A stretch of 64,000 nucleotides of DNA from Topomyia yanbarensis (Eukaryota; Arthropoda; Insecta; Diptera; Culicidae), in the NCBI RefSeq assembly GCF_030247195.1, contig NC_080671.1, positions 27,273,543-27,337,542 of the forward strand, written 5' to 3'. The translations under genes were made by a program, and so were the position numbers. Position 1 is the stretch's first letter. Each line of letters starts with the position of its first letter. Below the pieces are notes generated by a model, which saw only the letters and a program-made list of their open reading frames with translations, was not told where the DNA came from and searched no databases. Below are positions 46,624 through 59,446 of this stretch, piece by piece.

Positions 46624-46648
46624 GCTATGTTCATTGTATACAAGAACC

Positions 46649-48869
46649 AGTATAGATATGTTGTTCAAGCAAACTTTTACGATACAATTGTGTATGCGTC
46701 ATGATCTATATTTAAGCGACCGCCTGCAGCTCTAAAACGATTTCACCTAAATTTTACAACGTTTTGCACAACGTAACTTCCAGAGGGTTAAGTATTGAGC
46801 ATTTCTTTGCGCAATTTGTACGCAGGACAAAACGTTATTTCATGAGGAATCTCCCCACAGTAAACACATTTTTCTGTATTTTATCTTGAAAAATCATCCT
46901 TACGTTCCTCCCTATATTTGTAACACGGTAATTTGGTGTTAGAGTCGCTGACATGACAAGGAAAATGAACAAGCGGACTGGTGTGGAAGAAGTCTTCTCA
47001 GCATGGCGTAGCTAGGTAGAGATGCCCAACGAAGGCTACGCGAAACAAGTCTGACTTGGCGAAGGACTACATATTTTACCACGGCTGAATGCAGATGCTT
47101 GCATTTGAGAATTTTTACTAGCTTAAACAAAAGATTTTTGAATCGACTACTTCAAACCCTCAGCACATCCTAGTAAGTGAGATCCGTTTCGACAGTTACG
47201 CCATCTATCGCCACGTCACAGGTTGGAACATAGACACGAAACTTTGTCATAAAGCAATCACGTAGGGTTGCTTCAGGTTACCAGCACACAAAGCGAAGTG
47301 GCTACACCAGACCATACTAATGTAGATCACGTCCGAGTACTATGCCTTCAAGTCCCGAGATATACTGGTAATACTAATTTACAAATTTCCAAAAATTGTG
47401 GTATCTGTCATAATGTCTTGCCTTCTGACTAATAAAATCCCCAACATAGCAAAAAAGGGAAAATTCCGTACGCTGTAAACAAGATGAAAATTCAGAATAT
47501 TGTCTAAATAAAATTTAAAAAAATCAAAATCGGATCAGTATGCAAGTCTAAGTTGAGCTAATAACAATAAAATATGGATTTTAAATAAACCCTTAAAAAT
47601 CCAACTTAAACAGGGCTAGAAATCCGAGCTCATCACATCAACAGATAACATACTGCATATAAACTGATATCCTGAGAATAAAAAAACTGTTCTTTCATTC
47701 CAACAATCGTCCATTCTGTATGATGTACGTTTAACATGCACTTCCGGAAATCGCAATCACAAATTATCACATTCCACTCACAACCGTCGAAGACCCACAC
47801 ATTGTTAATTCTTTGGGTCGGTCATAAAGGTTAATCCCCGGGACTGACCGATGAAAAACACTTGTAACGTGTGACTAATTGAAGGTAACTGTAAAACAGA
47901 AAGTTTTTCGCTAACCAACAGACGGTTGAGGGCGGGGAACTCATTTCTTTCTTTTCAAATGTTATTTTAATTGTTGTTTCATCACGCGAAGGAAAATGAT
48001 TTACAGTCTGCACTGTTTGCAGAAGCTAGCGGAGTGGGAACTCACGGAATAAGATGTAAATATGACAGTCTGCTTTCCTGGCTTGCTCACAAGTAAATTG
48101 CATTCGTACGGAATTCCGGGCTGACTATTTTGCTTGACGAGAATCAGTCAATAAGGTCATGGTCCCCACAATATGGTCTAGAAAAATAACCCTCTGTGGC
48201 CCACAGTATCCATTGTTTTCTTAACTTGTAATATTTGGTATTATTCGTAAATTGGTCCGGGAACCTAGAAAAATTGCAATTTTTTCAGTCTAAAACTAAA
48301 AATACATTTTTCTCGCGTACCTCGTATTTTCATTTTTTGGAATTTGAATGAAAAAAATGCAAATGAACTACAAATATGTTTTTGGTTCTCTCGTCACAAT
48401 CACAAAAAACTACAAGTATTTTTATGTAAAGCAAAAAAAAATGGGCATCAGAGGGTGCAAAGACAGCTTCGAGGGCATCTCATGGAATGACAAAGTCACT
48501 TTGAATCTTCTGCCCTACTATTTTACGAGTGGTAAATACTAGATCAGAAGTTTTTTTGCTCTGTATTTGGTTAGATGGCAAAGAAGTACAACAGTCCGCC
48601 TAATTCCCCAGGCATAAACAGCTGAACAATTAACACCTACAACAAGAATTAAAGGTCATTCAATTCGCCGCGCTAGTCGGAGGGAATCAGGTATCACTTT
48701 ATTTCGGATTGTTCCTTCTAATTTATTAATATAAAACGCTCATCTTTTTGAGCTTAATTTATGCGTCTTGTCGAGCACAAATATAACAAAAAACTTCACC
48801 CCATCAGAGATTTGACCGGAGGGACCGCGAAAGCTTTCGTTATTGACAAAAACTGTGCCGGACCGAAAC
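46649..48869. other. No gene recognised
   Basis: No supported feature; weakly GC-rich pockets near 46900-47350 hold no known motif. Confidence 0.4.
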
Positions 48870-49095
48870 GATCTGTATAGTTAGGTATAGTGTGGCACAC
48901 AATTCGGTCGGAACAAACGCTTAGCCGACGAAACGTTTAAAACAGTTGGCGCCGGTTAGATCTGCTGCTCGCTAGAGATTAGCCTGGGAACCGGTCTATC
49001 TATGGCGAACCAGTTCCGCAGCCGAGTTGTGCTTCATTAGTAGTGGTCGATCGTTTACATTGTTTCTGACTTTGTTGCTTTTTTTACGAATCCAG
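48870..49095 (+). other. Candidate 5' leader exon
   Basis: A GC-richer stretch with little coding potential ends in CCAG|GTATGT at 49095/49096. It looks like a non-coding first exon of a plus-strand gene, but no TATA box or downstream exon is identified. Confidence 0.22.
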
Positions 49096-49175
49096 GTATG
49101 TTTAAGTGAATAGTGTTAATGACTATATTTTCTATTTCTTTTCTGATGGCAGGTAGATATAGTTATAATTACATT

Positions 49176-49243
49176 TTATTTCGATCTGTTTTCCCCTTTG
49201 GATACTACCAAGAAAGCCCTAAATAAGATATTGGCATTTGCTA
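49176..49243 (+). repeat. Diverged direct repeat, upstream of tRNA-like sequence
   Basis: About 68 bp (ATTTCG...GTTTTCCC...TTGGATAC.ACC) matching 49600-49667 at roughly 73%. Confidence 0.45.
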
Positions 49244-49488
49244 CAAAATCCAAAAGAAAAACGAAATAATTGTTTGATTCGAACGACAGGTTTGCTTCCA
49301 TCGTAACTCTATTAACTGGACAAGGGACAGAAATAAAAACCCCGGCCTTGGTATCTAGAGGGGAAATTCAATAGATCAAATGTGTTGGGCGGCAAGCGGC
49401 GATTTTGTGTGATCTTGCTTTATAGGCAGTACTACGATCACTGTCGCTAATGTGATAAGCATGTGTTCTTCCTGAGATGTCATAATAG

Positions 49489-49561
49489 CCCAGGGATAGC
49501 ATAAGGGTTAGTGCATTGGGCCGGAGTCCCAAGGGTTGCAGGTTCGAATTCTGCCTCTGGA
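49489..49561 (+). tRNA. tRNA-shaped sequence (serine-like GGA), probably pseudogene
   Basis: The 73 nt folds as a cloverleaf. The acceptor CCCAGGG/CTCTGGA pairs at six of seven positions (1-72 is C-A). The anticodon stem TTGGG/CCCAA is perfect and encloses the loop CCGGAGT, whose anticodon would be GGA. The T arm GCAGG-TTCGAAT-TCTGC has a perfect B box (GGTTCGAATTC), and the A box is TAGCATAAGGG. Against a working tRNA: position 33 is C instead of U, the D stem has only three pairs, and there is no long variable arm as expected for tRNA-Ser. It is probably a decayed tRNA gene or a SINE head. Confidence 0.5.
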
Positions 49562-49599
49562 GTAATTTTTCCACATAATTGCTTCCGTTTACCTCACCA

Positions 49600-49667
49600 T
49601 TTCGCATTGTTTTCCCACATTGGATACCACCGAAAAAGTCTTGAATAATGTATTACCACTTACGTTG
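49600..49667 (+). repeat. Diverged direct repeat, downstream of tRNA-like sequence
   Basis: Partner of 49176-49243, 424 bp away. Confidence 0.45.
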
Positions 49668-50324
49668 AAATAAAAAAATATAATTGACGTTTTACTTGGT
49701 AATTTATTGTTTTTGTACATTTGATGTGTGAGCTTCAATATAATAACTAGCTGACATACTCGTTGTTACACTTGGATGTTTCATGTGATTTTTGCGATAC
49801 CAACATGAATAAAATATTTTATCTAACAATTTCCTCACGATCGTTTTTATTTTTACTCTATATACAAAAAAATCAAACAATTTTTAGATTACCTATATAT
49901 TATTTTGGAATTATAATCGACAATTGTTAGCAAGCAACATTGTATGCTATATACAATAGTTATGCCGACGTGGATAAAGTGTGAGTTAAAATTAAAAACT
50001 TTGAACATCAAATCGGTGTACGCAAAGTAAGATGGACAAAGCAATAAACTTTTATAAATTCAAATGGGAATGCGAGAGAAGTAAAAATAAAGATCTTTTC
50101 TTTTTCGAGTGATCGTGTACTCGACTAGAAGACTGTCGTAACCTTTCGACTCCATCTTGGATTTTTCGGAACAGACTAACGAATCTCTTTTTTTTCTATC
50201 TCTCTTTTTTACAAAACATCGCATTTTATTTACACTGTTAATTGAATGCATAAAATAAGGTTTTTTTTCTTATCTTTTTTTTAATCTACTATGTAGAAAT
50301 CTTTCAGGACAAAACTTTTAAGGG
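49668..50324. other. No gene; fragment of the CAACG-tailed family
   Basis: 50093-50135 carries TTTTTCGAGTGATCGTG, matching 46205-46240 and 62975-63000. The remainder is AT-rich. Confidence 0.45.
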
Positions 50325-50815
50325 TGTGTCATAACATCCGAAACCAATAATGCGTCAAAAGATCTGAAACCATTGTTGTGTCACAGCGTCCGAAAGAGGA
50401 GCTGCGTCATAACGTCCGGAACATTATGACGCACACTGATATTTGGATATTATGACGCAGTGATATTGCGTCATAAAGTCCAGGATAATATGACGTACTC
50501 ATAGTTTCGGATATTATGACGCATAGGCACTGACGTATATTTATTTTAGGACCTTATGACGCACCATCGTGCGTCACAATGTCCCGGACGTTACGACGCA
50601 CATTATTTTGGGACGATATGACCTGAGACATTATGACGCAGTTCTTATGCGTCACAATATCCGAACCTATAAGTGCGTCACAGTGTCCAGGATATCGACT
50701 GCGACATAATGACGCACATCCGTTTTGGGTGTTATGACGCAGCCTGATGCGTCATAATGTCCCGGACGTTATGACGCACCACCCTTCGGACGTTATGACC
50801 TCGGACGTTATGACT
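50325..50815. repeat. Alternating TGCGTCA / TGACGCA half-palindrome array
   Basis: About 20 half units of roughly 18 bp in both orientations over 490 bp. The forward half is close to TGCGTCATAATGTCCGGA and the reverse half is its complement. Several pairs meet at CCGGA to form palindromes of about 31 bp, for example at 50403-50433, 50467-50496, 50568-50599 and 50747-50778. Spacers vary between 0 and 25 bp. The array ends next to the 3' side of the R1-like relic. Confidence 0.9.
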
Positions 50816-51076
50816 CGGTGCCGAGCTTAGTAGTTGCCGGAAGTGTACTGGAGTGTCGGTAATACCGACTAAACTTCATTGGGCTCCCCATCTTTCCCCC
50901 AGGAACTACCTCCCGGCATTACTTCTGGGAGGATGGCAGTACTTAATGTACTCACTCACTCTCGCTCACGCACGCACACATCCAGTATGAGGCTTACTTG
51001 GGTGCTGGCTCTGTCACACCCTGACGCTCGCTCTGACACTCCATGTGAGTCTGACTTGTGTGCTCTAACTAACCAA
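50816..51076 (-). other. Probable 3' UTR of the R1-like element
   Basis: GC-rich sequence between the array and the stop of the R1-like frame, with a CA/CT-rich stretch at 50950-50980. No ORF. Confidence 0.4.
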
Positions 51077-52312
51077 TCACAAGTTAGGCATGGTTATCGT
51101 CTGCTGCTCGGCGTGCCAGATTCTCTGCAACCTGCGGGCAATCTGGGTGGTTGCAGTCGAGACTGCGTTCCACTTCTCCAACGCTTGACACATCCTCTGG
51201 ATACGGGTATCAGGAGTTGTGTCCCAGCCGCAGACGTCTAGCATTGCTCTTCTTTCGACGTCGAAACGAGGACATATGAACAGTATGTGCTCCGAAGTTT
51301 CGTCAACACCTAGGCAGTCAAGGCAGCCGGGGACCTCCGCGTGCCCGAACCTGTGGAGGTACTGTCGGAAGCAGCCATGGCCTGACAGGAATTGTGTCAG
51401 ATGGAAGCGAACTTCCCCATGGAGTCTAGCCACCCAGCTCGATATGCTAGTTCACTCATCTTCCCGGATGACCAGCCCGACTGGCATCACGCTCGCTATC
51501 ACGCAGGATGCATCGTGTGATACCGTGCGGTAAGCAGATATCACTCTGAGGTACATCACGCGGTAGCTGCTCTCGAGTTTCTGCAGGTAACTGATTACCC
51601 TCAGTGCTCTTGATCATGACGGGCCGCCGTACCTGAGGATAGATACGGCAACGCCTATCAGTAGCCTACGTCTACTGGCGCACACTTTTGAGTTGTTGGA
51701 CATCATCCTCGATAATGCCGCAACAGCAGTCGAAGCTCTCTTGCACGTATAGTCGACATGGCTGCCGAAGGTCAGCTTGTCGTCTATGATGACTCCGAGA
51801 GACTTCAGATTCCGCTGTGAAGTGATCGTGACTTCTCCCACATGGATAACTGCATGTTGTGCCGACTTGCGGTTGTTGACGATAGCCATCTCCGTCTTAT
51901 GTTGAGCGAACTACAGGCCTGTCGCACTCATCCATTCCGCCACAGTGTTGATCGCGTGTTCTGCGGTCAGTTCTACCTCGGGGATTGACTCCCCGTAGAC
52001 CTCTAAGGTTACGATCTTGACCCCAGGACGAAACTTTAGTCTCAGAACCCCGTCATACATGAAGTTCCATAATACCGGGCCTAGGATCGAGCCCAGCGGG
52101 ACTCCGGCGGTAATAGGAACCCTTTTCGGTCCGGCATCGGTCTCGTATAACAGTACACGGTTCTGGAAGGAACTTTCCAGGAGCCGGTACAGTCTTACCG
52201 GTAGGCTAAGCCGGTGTAACGAGAGCGCGATGGCATGCCAGCTTACGCTATTGAATGCGTTCTTTATGTCAAGTGTCACCGACACCCTTTGGTTGGGGTA
52301 AAACCGACACAC
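51077..52312 (-). pseudogene. R1-clade retrotransposon, reverse transcriptase relic
   Basis: On the minus strand: SVTLDIKNAFNSVSWHAIAL (catalytic Asp motif A), then ITAGVPLGSILGPVLWNFMY (motif B), then GVKIVTLEVYGES, where the expected FADD box is missing without disturbing the frame. After a TAG come AQHKTEMAIVNNRKSAQ and LGVIIDDKLTFGSHVDYTC (thumb). Beyond further stops, the C-terminal zinc finger CLDC...H...C (C-x2-C-x8-H-x4-C) is intact, ending ...TITMPNL. The 5' half of the element is absent beyond 52312. It is an inactive copy. Confidence 0.88.
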
Positions 52313-54864
52313 TGTTAAGATGGTTGTGTATATTTGCGATTCAGAACAAAAAGATCTTTGTGAGACTTCATTTACACTATTAGCACACTATAGTAATAGC
52401 CAAAATACACAGAAGTACTTTTATTGTGTTTATTTATTATAAATTTCTTTAAAAATCAAAAATTGGAATTTTTACTTAACAGATTCTATTGAAGCTTTTG
52501 CTATTTCTGCAAATTGCTCATAAAACTGAATTTATAGTGTTCTCTTGGTTTGTCATAGATGAACTTTATCACAGTGAGACAATGATCTTTTGTATACCCC
52601 GGTAGATCGTTGATGATCAGAGTCGCGAAAAATCAGTCTAGTTAGTTTTACTAAGAAATGCGTATCACTGGTACGTGAATGAATCTTACTAGCAGAATGT
52701 AGAATACTTGCAAATCTTCTCTTACGAAATAAAATGACACTGAAGGTTGCAATGATGCGCGTAAGGATTACTTGGAAATATCCACATCAAGAAATAATCC
52801 TATAGCATAAAATACTCTTGATTATAACATTACGTTTTCGAACTCTGTTCCCCTCACTACATGATGAAGCTACTAAAAGCACATATTTGCATCGCACATA
52901 TTCACACTTTATTACTCAGCTATATATCACATTTTTAATAAAGATAAAGATTTTATTAAACTGGAGAGAAAATAAGTCATTTTGTTTCCAAGTTTTGCAA
53001 CCAATAATTTTTAATAAAATTAATATTTTGAAGCGCTGACAAATTTAAGCCCTGTTAAGAATTTTCTGAAGAAGAATACTGCGTAGAAATTATAATTTAT
53101 TGGTTTTGTGGTAACCCAGTAAAAGTGTTAAGCTTAAGGTGTCGGTTTTAACCATAATTCCGCTACATAGATATATCAAAGTTTCTATTTGCATTGAAGT
53201 AAACAGTGTGAAGCTATGCTATGTTGATAGCACAAAAGCCGTTCAGTTGATTATAATGCAGTCTCTTTCCATAGCTTGCATATTGTTTCATTCGGAATTC
53301 TCGTTCAAGAAATATGGATAAATGAGTCCTATACAAACCAATACTACGAAAAAGGAAATTTGAAATATTTAATTAGTTGGAAACGCAAGTGGCCATTGAA
53401 AGTGTCACTGTACATAAAAACTGCTCTTGATGGATGGACATGCTTGAAACTACAAGTCTTATTTTTTGCTAAAAATATGTTTCTGGTTACATTGGTACCT
53501 TCGGGTTCGTTAGTTCATACACAGTAATGTGTATGGCAAAAATGTAGTCAGATAAAACATGTGCTGAATTATCCAACGCCTCTCTACTAATTGCGACTGC
53601 CATTGAAACATCAATTGAATTGTACTTAGTATAGAGCAAAAATAGACGACGATAAGTTAGAAGAAACATTGTACTTGGATTCCCCATCAAGAGTGGAGTC
53701 TTTGGGAGACTGCTTTTCCCTGATCTAATTCGTGGATATTTTTGGACTTTGATCCGTTATTCTTCATAATAGTTCATACCAATACAATGAATATAAATTT
53801 TCAATAATATCATCACAAAAAGGTGATGTTAGTTTTCACATGACATATTCGAACATATGTTACATTCAAAATTCAATAGAGATACGAAGAGTTTAAATAA
53901 TCCACGTAGAATGTGTCTTCTCAAAATTTTCATCTTCAAACATCGATATTACCCAGTTAAGTTAAATATTATTCTAGAGCTCAAGCTCTGAATAGAACTG
54001 AATTAAATTGGAGTTGATGTAGTTTTCGATTTTTGGTCGCCTGCCCACCCATAGTTCAACGTTTCGGAGGGGTACTCCTTATATTTTGATGGTGTGAACA
54101 TTTGAAAATAGTTATAGTTTTCTCATTATACAAACATTTTGCAAATTTTATCAGGACTACAAATATTTTATTTACCAAGTAGGATGTAATATTAAACTTA
54201 TTTTCACGAGTTGCTCTCTCCTACACTAAAATGCAAAAAAAAACTATTTAAAAGATAACGACAGACAAAAAATAGTTTTGTCTTCTCAAACCTCCGTAAT
54301 TACATCGCACACATGATTGGACATTAATTAATTTATCAGATTAGCAGAAGATCTTATCGCACAACTTAGAAATGGATAGAGAAACAGCAAGAAAGATGTG
54401 AGTCGTGAGTCGTGACAGTTACCACGAACACGAAGGTAGGGAGAGAGAGAGAGAGAGAGTGTTTTCAGGACGCGCATTTTAACAACATTCCGCTGGCACT
54501 CCTCTCGATTTGTGAAGTTATGCATCTTATACTTTTTCAATCTGGATCGTTTCTTGGCCCTCACATCAAAACAAACATCAAGTTGTTAGGCCAATCCCTG
54601 CGTCGAAAGTTTCGATTCCGCTTGAAATGAACAAATCTATCATCTGTTCCTGGAAACTTTGGAGAACCTTTGAGATGGTCGAATGAAGTAATTTCATCGG
54701 TTTACCAAAGGCGCTAGCGACAACTCTGGATTTAACATGTAGTGAATAAAGTTTATTCTCGATCGGTTTGCTGAGTTTCTTCGATCTCGAACGGAATCTC
54801 ACTGACGACTAAAAAACACAAGGCCGACTCTTCCAAAAACTCAAAAAATGGCATTAGTATAAGA
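52313..54864. other. No gene; (GA)10 microsatellite at 54440-54459
   Basis: AT-rich. A plus-strand frame at 53276-53527 is open but matches nothing known. Confidence 0.4.
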
Positions 54865-55633
54865 GGGGCCATCCATACACCACGTGGACAATTTAGGGGA
54901 TGGGAGGGGTCACGAGAAAGTCCACATTTGTCTATGAGGAGGGGATGGGGGCATGGGAAATATCCACGTGGACTTTTCACTAGATTTTTGTCATTTTTAA
55001 GAAAATGTAAAAACATTGTATCGTCATTGGTGTGAGCGCTTGCCTTTATATTGTTCAAGATTTTGAAATACTTATAATAGCATAGTGTGTGAGTGGGCAT
55101 ACAAGTGTGAAAATTGAAGACATCGATGGCAACTATTTTCAAAACCAACCAGAGAAAATGTTACGAAACCAAAGAAAAAATCTGTCTGAATCAGTTAATT
55201 CAATATTCTGTACCTTGATCAAATTCCACTAATTTTGAAATTTGGAGATTGTGGTGGAAATTACGAGCTAATTGTATAGGTTACTTAAATTGTGTGTTAT
55301 TATGATGAATCTTTAAAACGTATATTTAAAAGATCATAATGTCGTTTTGGAAATGAGATATTTCCGTGGAAATTCCATAAAAGACTAAAGAAGTTTGTAT
55401 GACATTTTGTAGTTGAAGTTTGAACGATTTTCAGTCCTTCTGCATCATAGTAGTCAACTCTTTGGAAAATTTTTTGAAAGCCCATTTTTATGAAATTACC
55501 CGATTTTTTGGAAAGTCCACGTGGACATCGTAGGGAGGGGGTATGAGTTCAGTAATTGTCCACGCTTGTCCACGGAAGGGGAGGAGGTGGTCAAAACTAA
55601 AGTTTTTTGTCGTTGTGGTACTTGAATGGCCCC
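54865..55633. mobile_element. Non-autonomous DNA element with GGGGCCAT ends
   Basis: The left end GGGGCCATCCATAC and the inverted right end GGGGCCATTCAAGTACCAC form short terminal repeats. CACGTGGAC recurs near both ends (54881 and 54970; 55517), and GGAGGGG tracts also recur. There is no transposase and the target duplication is unclear. Confidence 0.55.
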
Positions 55634-58600
55634 AAAGTATTCCTTGCAGCTAAAGCAATTTTTTTTTTTTTGAAAGAGAAAAAGGTAACCTTTTTAATTA
55701 TGATTTACAAACTTTTAGATTCACAGAACATTCAAAATTTTTCATTCATGTTTAAATCTTGATGTATAATTTATGTACAATTTCGCACATTTGCATCTTT
55801 AGTTTCTCACTTGAACTTGAACTGGTACTCTTCATTTCTTTTCCCATTTTCTTCGCCAAATTAGAGTTCACGATCTGCGCCGGCAAAGATCATTATCATC
55901 ATCATTCGTTTCATGATCGTGTGCACGCCCGGTTAAACGTAGCAGCAAATTGCATCAATGAGATAGCATTTTGCTCATTGGCATGCTTTTGTTCATTGCC
56001 AATACCAAACTATGTTGGTGCACTCAATTTTCCAGTGAAAACGTGCAGCTCTTCAACCTCTGTTCAACCGAGAGTTTCGATAGAACTCAGTTTTCCTTTT
56101 GTTCGAGTTTCCATTTTACTTTTGCTTTGCAATTAGTAGTAGTGGCGGAGAAAAGTTATCCACTTAGCAACGATTTAACATAAGTGACTCTCATATCCAA
56201 GTTAGCCGAGCCGGATCAGCACGAGTAGTTTTCAGTAAAATGTAAATGGCCTAATGAAATGGTTTTGTAACTTGAATCCCCCACCATTCCGGGCCAAGCA
56301 GGATTGAAGGTGAGGCTCAATCGAGCGATCAAATTCTTCACCGCTAACTACCTGGACTCGAAGCGGGTCAATTTCACTTGCACAATCTAAACTACTGCTC
56401 CACCACTGAGGCTGCGATCTACTTAAGACTAAAGATATGCAAATCTCGCTCTTCTCGTCGGAAACAGGTTCCCTTAGCTGCCCGGTAATCTGGAGCAACC
56501 CAAATAGGCATCACCATCCGGTAGCTTCACGCCATGCGTTCCGATCGGGTTTGTTTTAATGGTTGGGCATCATAATCGCTAAATAACACGGTTCTGCTCT
56601 GTCCGCTAATTGCACTTACTCTCACCCCCCAGAGGACCATTGAAACATCATACCAAGCAGTGAAAACAGATAATTGCGCCACGTTTATCGATTCGTTGAT
56701 CAGCCGGCCTTTCCGGCTGTCGTATTTAAATCCAAGGCGTGCACGTATACGACAGGAAATGGCCTCGAACCTCCGGTCTTCGACCTTGATTCGGTTGCAA
56801 AATGTTGGAAATCGATGTGATGATTGTAATAAGTGCGTCTCGTTTTTTTGGGGCATGACAATCAATTACATTGAAAAGAAAGCGTTTTAGGGGCGATGAC
56901 TAGTATGTGAAAAATGTTTATTTATTAGAAACGTTAAATTTATGTTTATTCTCAGCGCTTTCATGAACATCCATGACTGAGTAACGGTGAATCTGATTTA
57001 TATTTGCTGAACGTAGTACGCTATATCAGACCAACTCGTTACCATGGAAATCTTGCAGTGCAGTAAGTAGAGACAATCAAGTATGATGACTGTTCAAAAG
57101 TAATTACTTTTTGGCACATCCAATAATCACGACGCGACGCGGCTTCTTCTCTGAAAGGTAATTTGTGAAAGAATCAGAACCAAATCTAATTGGGTGTATT
57201 CAACCCATCGCCGAAGGCACACAACAGATGTTCAACCAATTTCTTTAGTTTCTACAAACTAATATCATCATCTCTATATTATCATTAACAACTCCACCGC
57301 AACAAACACGGAAATAGTTTATTCTTTCTTCAAACCGCATAACCCCAAGTCAACCATGAACCGGGAAACAAACTACAACTCCCACCCCACCAACAACCCG
57401 ATGGCTTCTTGGTGGGTTTAGACTAATGAGCGAGGGAAAGGTAAGAGCCAGAATAACTATACACCCGTAGAACAAACAACAATTCAAACGATTTGCCAAC
57501 TAACAGTACATAAATACATTTCCTAGTTTTGCGGGCAGTCGGAGTCGGAGTGATTCCAGGCGCGCGTCTGCTCTATGCTGCACATTTCCGGTCGTGTCAA
57601 AAGCATGACTACTATCGTTCTCCACAACCAACAACGCCGAGCCATTTTTACACGGAGTGTGCTTGTGTTCTACACGGCTGCTGGTTGGACCACCAAGAGC
57701 AAATCAAAGATGTTTTAATTGATAAGCAAATAATGGGAAACAAACGAGCGAGAAAGAATAATTTTCCTCCCATTCCTTCCATTCCCGCTCCCATTCATGC
57801 GTCATATACGAAACAATCGGGACGGTAATCGGTGAGCATAGTTTCTGGATCTCGGTTCTGGAAAGAATAGATCGGGTAACGCGGTTCACTTTGCCTACCG
57901 GTTTGTTCGTGATCGGGGAAATGGTGCTTCGTGTGGAAGCTGCACGCTGAACTTGGTAGCATTATGGGTTGATACTTGAGTTCAGAGTTAATTTGAACTG
58001 TAACTTCAGGTAAAATTCGAGAGATCGAAGCAGGTGAAAACCACTGGATGAAGACGATACCGGGAACTGGAGAGTAGGATAGAATAAGAATCCCACTAGA
58101 TTTGTTGTTGTTTTGGAAATGTTCAATAAATTTCTTATAATTTCCTCTTTCAGATGAATTTTGGCTTATTCTATTTCTCGTGGATTATCGCTCTGAAAAA
58201 ATAGTTTACCCAATTCTGTACAGTAGAGTGACAAAACAGTCGATTTCTAGTCCCACCAGGAGTATCTGCTCCAAATATGAGCCAAATCGGACAAGTTTAC
58301 ATGGAAATCCGTTCAAAATTTATGAACAAAAGATCACAATTTTGTGAACTGACCGATTTACAGAAACCGTGACCAAATTCCTTAAATTAAGAATAATGAA
58401 CCTCGTATTCATCAAACTATTCATGTTTCCAAATAACTAGTCCGCCTCAAATATTAACATGGCGTTACAATCGAATGTTTGGTTGAGTTACTGCGGTTGT
58501 TCCCTGGACATGTTTAATTTCTGTTATGATACTGGTTCATAATTTGGGAATATACAGCCGACAGTTGAACGAAACCCACGATTTCAGCAGCTTATTTACT

Positions 58601-59315
58601 ATTTACGTAATTTCTCATCACGTTACCGCTACACTACGAGATAAAACGTGTTTTAACGCTATCTTGATGACATTTTTCTTGTTGCTAATTGTTGTAACAT
58701 CAACAGTGTCAAAGTAGCGTGCTTTATGTCCATGATTTCAGAATCTTAGTTATGATTTTCGTAATTTCTATTCACATTATCGTGATATTTAAGTCAAGAG
58801 TAGAAAAATTTATATTCATAATTTCAGGATTTTAGCCGAGATTTTTTATATTTTGTCACCATTAGTGTGATATATGTTCATTATTTTGAGATCCTAATCA
58901 CTATTTTAGATATTTTTGTCACGAGTAGTGTGATTTATGTTCATGATTTCAACTTATACGCACGTTATCGTGATAGTTTACACTTGAGTGTACTTTCAGA
59001 TACATGGAAAAATGTGTTCATGATACCAGCAGTTTTATCCCGATATTTGCAATTCCGCCTTATCGCGATATGTTATTTTCTGGTCAATTTTTTTTCCTCG
59101 GAGTAACGTGACAATATTAACTGGATCATAAATGTGTGACTGATAAATGTCTCGAGACAGTAAAGGTAATCGCTTTTCATTGTATTGTATTGTTCTTGGA
59201 CGGTCGTGTTTCGTCGGAATAAAGAAACAAGGAATGATATTGTTGCCTATGTTAAGTTGCTTTTTTTACAAACCGAACAATTCCAAATAAATCCAATATA
59301 AATATATCATAAATT
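55634..59315. other. No gene assigned
   Basis: GC-moderate islands at 56150-56800 and 57330-57960 could be exonic or regulatory, but I find no frame with known motifs or matched splice sites. 58700-59100 is a run of loosely repeated GTTCATGATTTCA-like phrases. Confidence 0.35.
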
Positions 59316-59339
59316 CTCGGTAGTCGGCTGCCCATAGCA
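59316..59339 (+). repeat. Short fragment shared with CAACG-tailed family
   Basis: CTCGGTAGTCGGCTGCCCA here matches 46165, 62925 and (reversed) 34466-34490 with one or two changes. Confidence 0.5.
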
Positions 59340-59446
59340 ATAAATATATAAAAACCTTTCTGAGGCTTGCATAGATCGTACACTTATCAAGATGAATCCA
59401 GATTAGTGTGTTGCGAATCTTTTCTAAAATCCACATCGTGACATAT

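Noticed and set aside
50325..50815. CRISPR-like array
   Set aside because: Half units alternate in orientation, spacers are irregular and the genome is eukaryotic; it is a palindrome array.
53276..53527. Plus-strand 83-codon frame
   Set aside because: No family resemblance and ordinary AT-rich composition.
56150..57960. Possible host exons in GC-moderate islands
   Set aside because: No frame with known motif and no acceptor-donor pair in the same phase.
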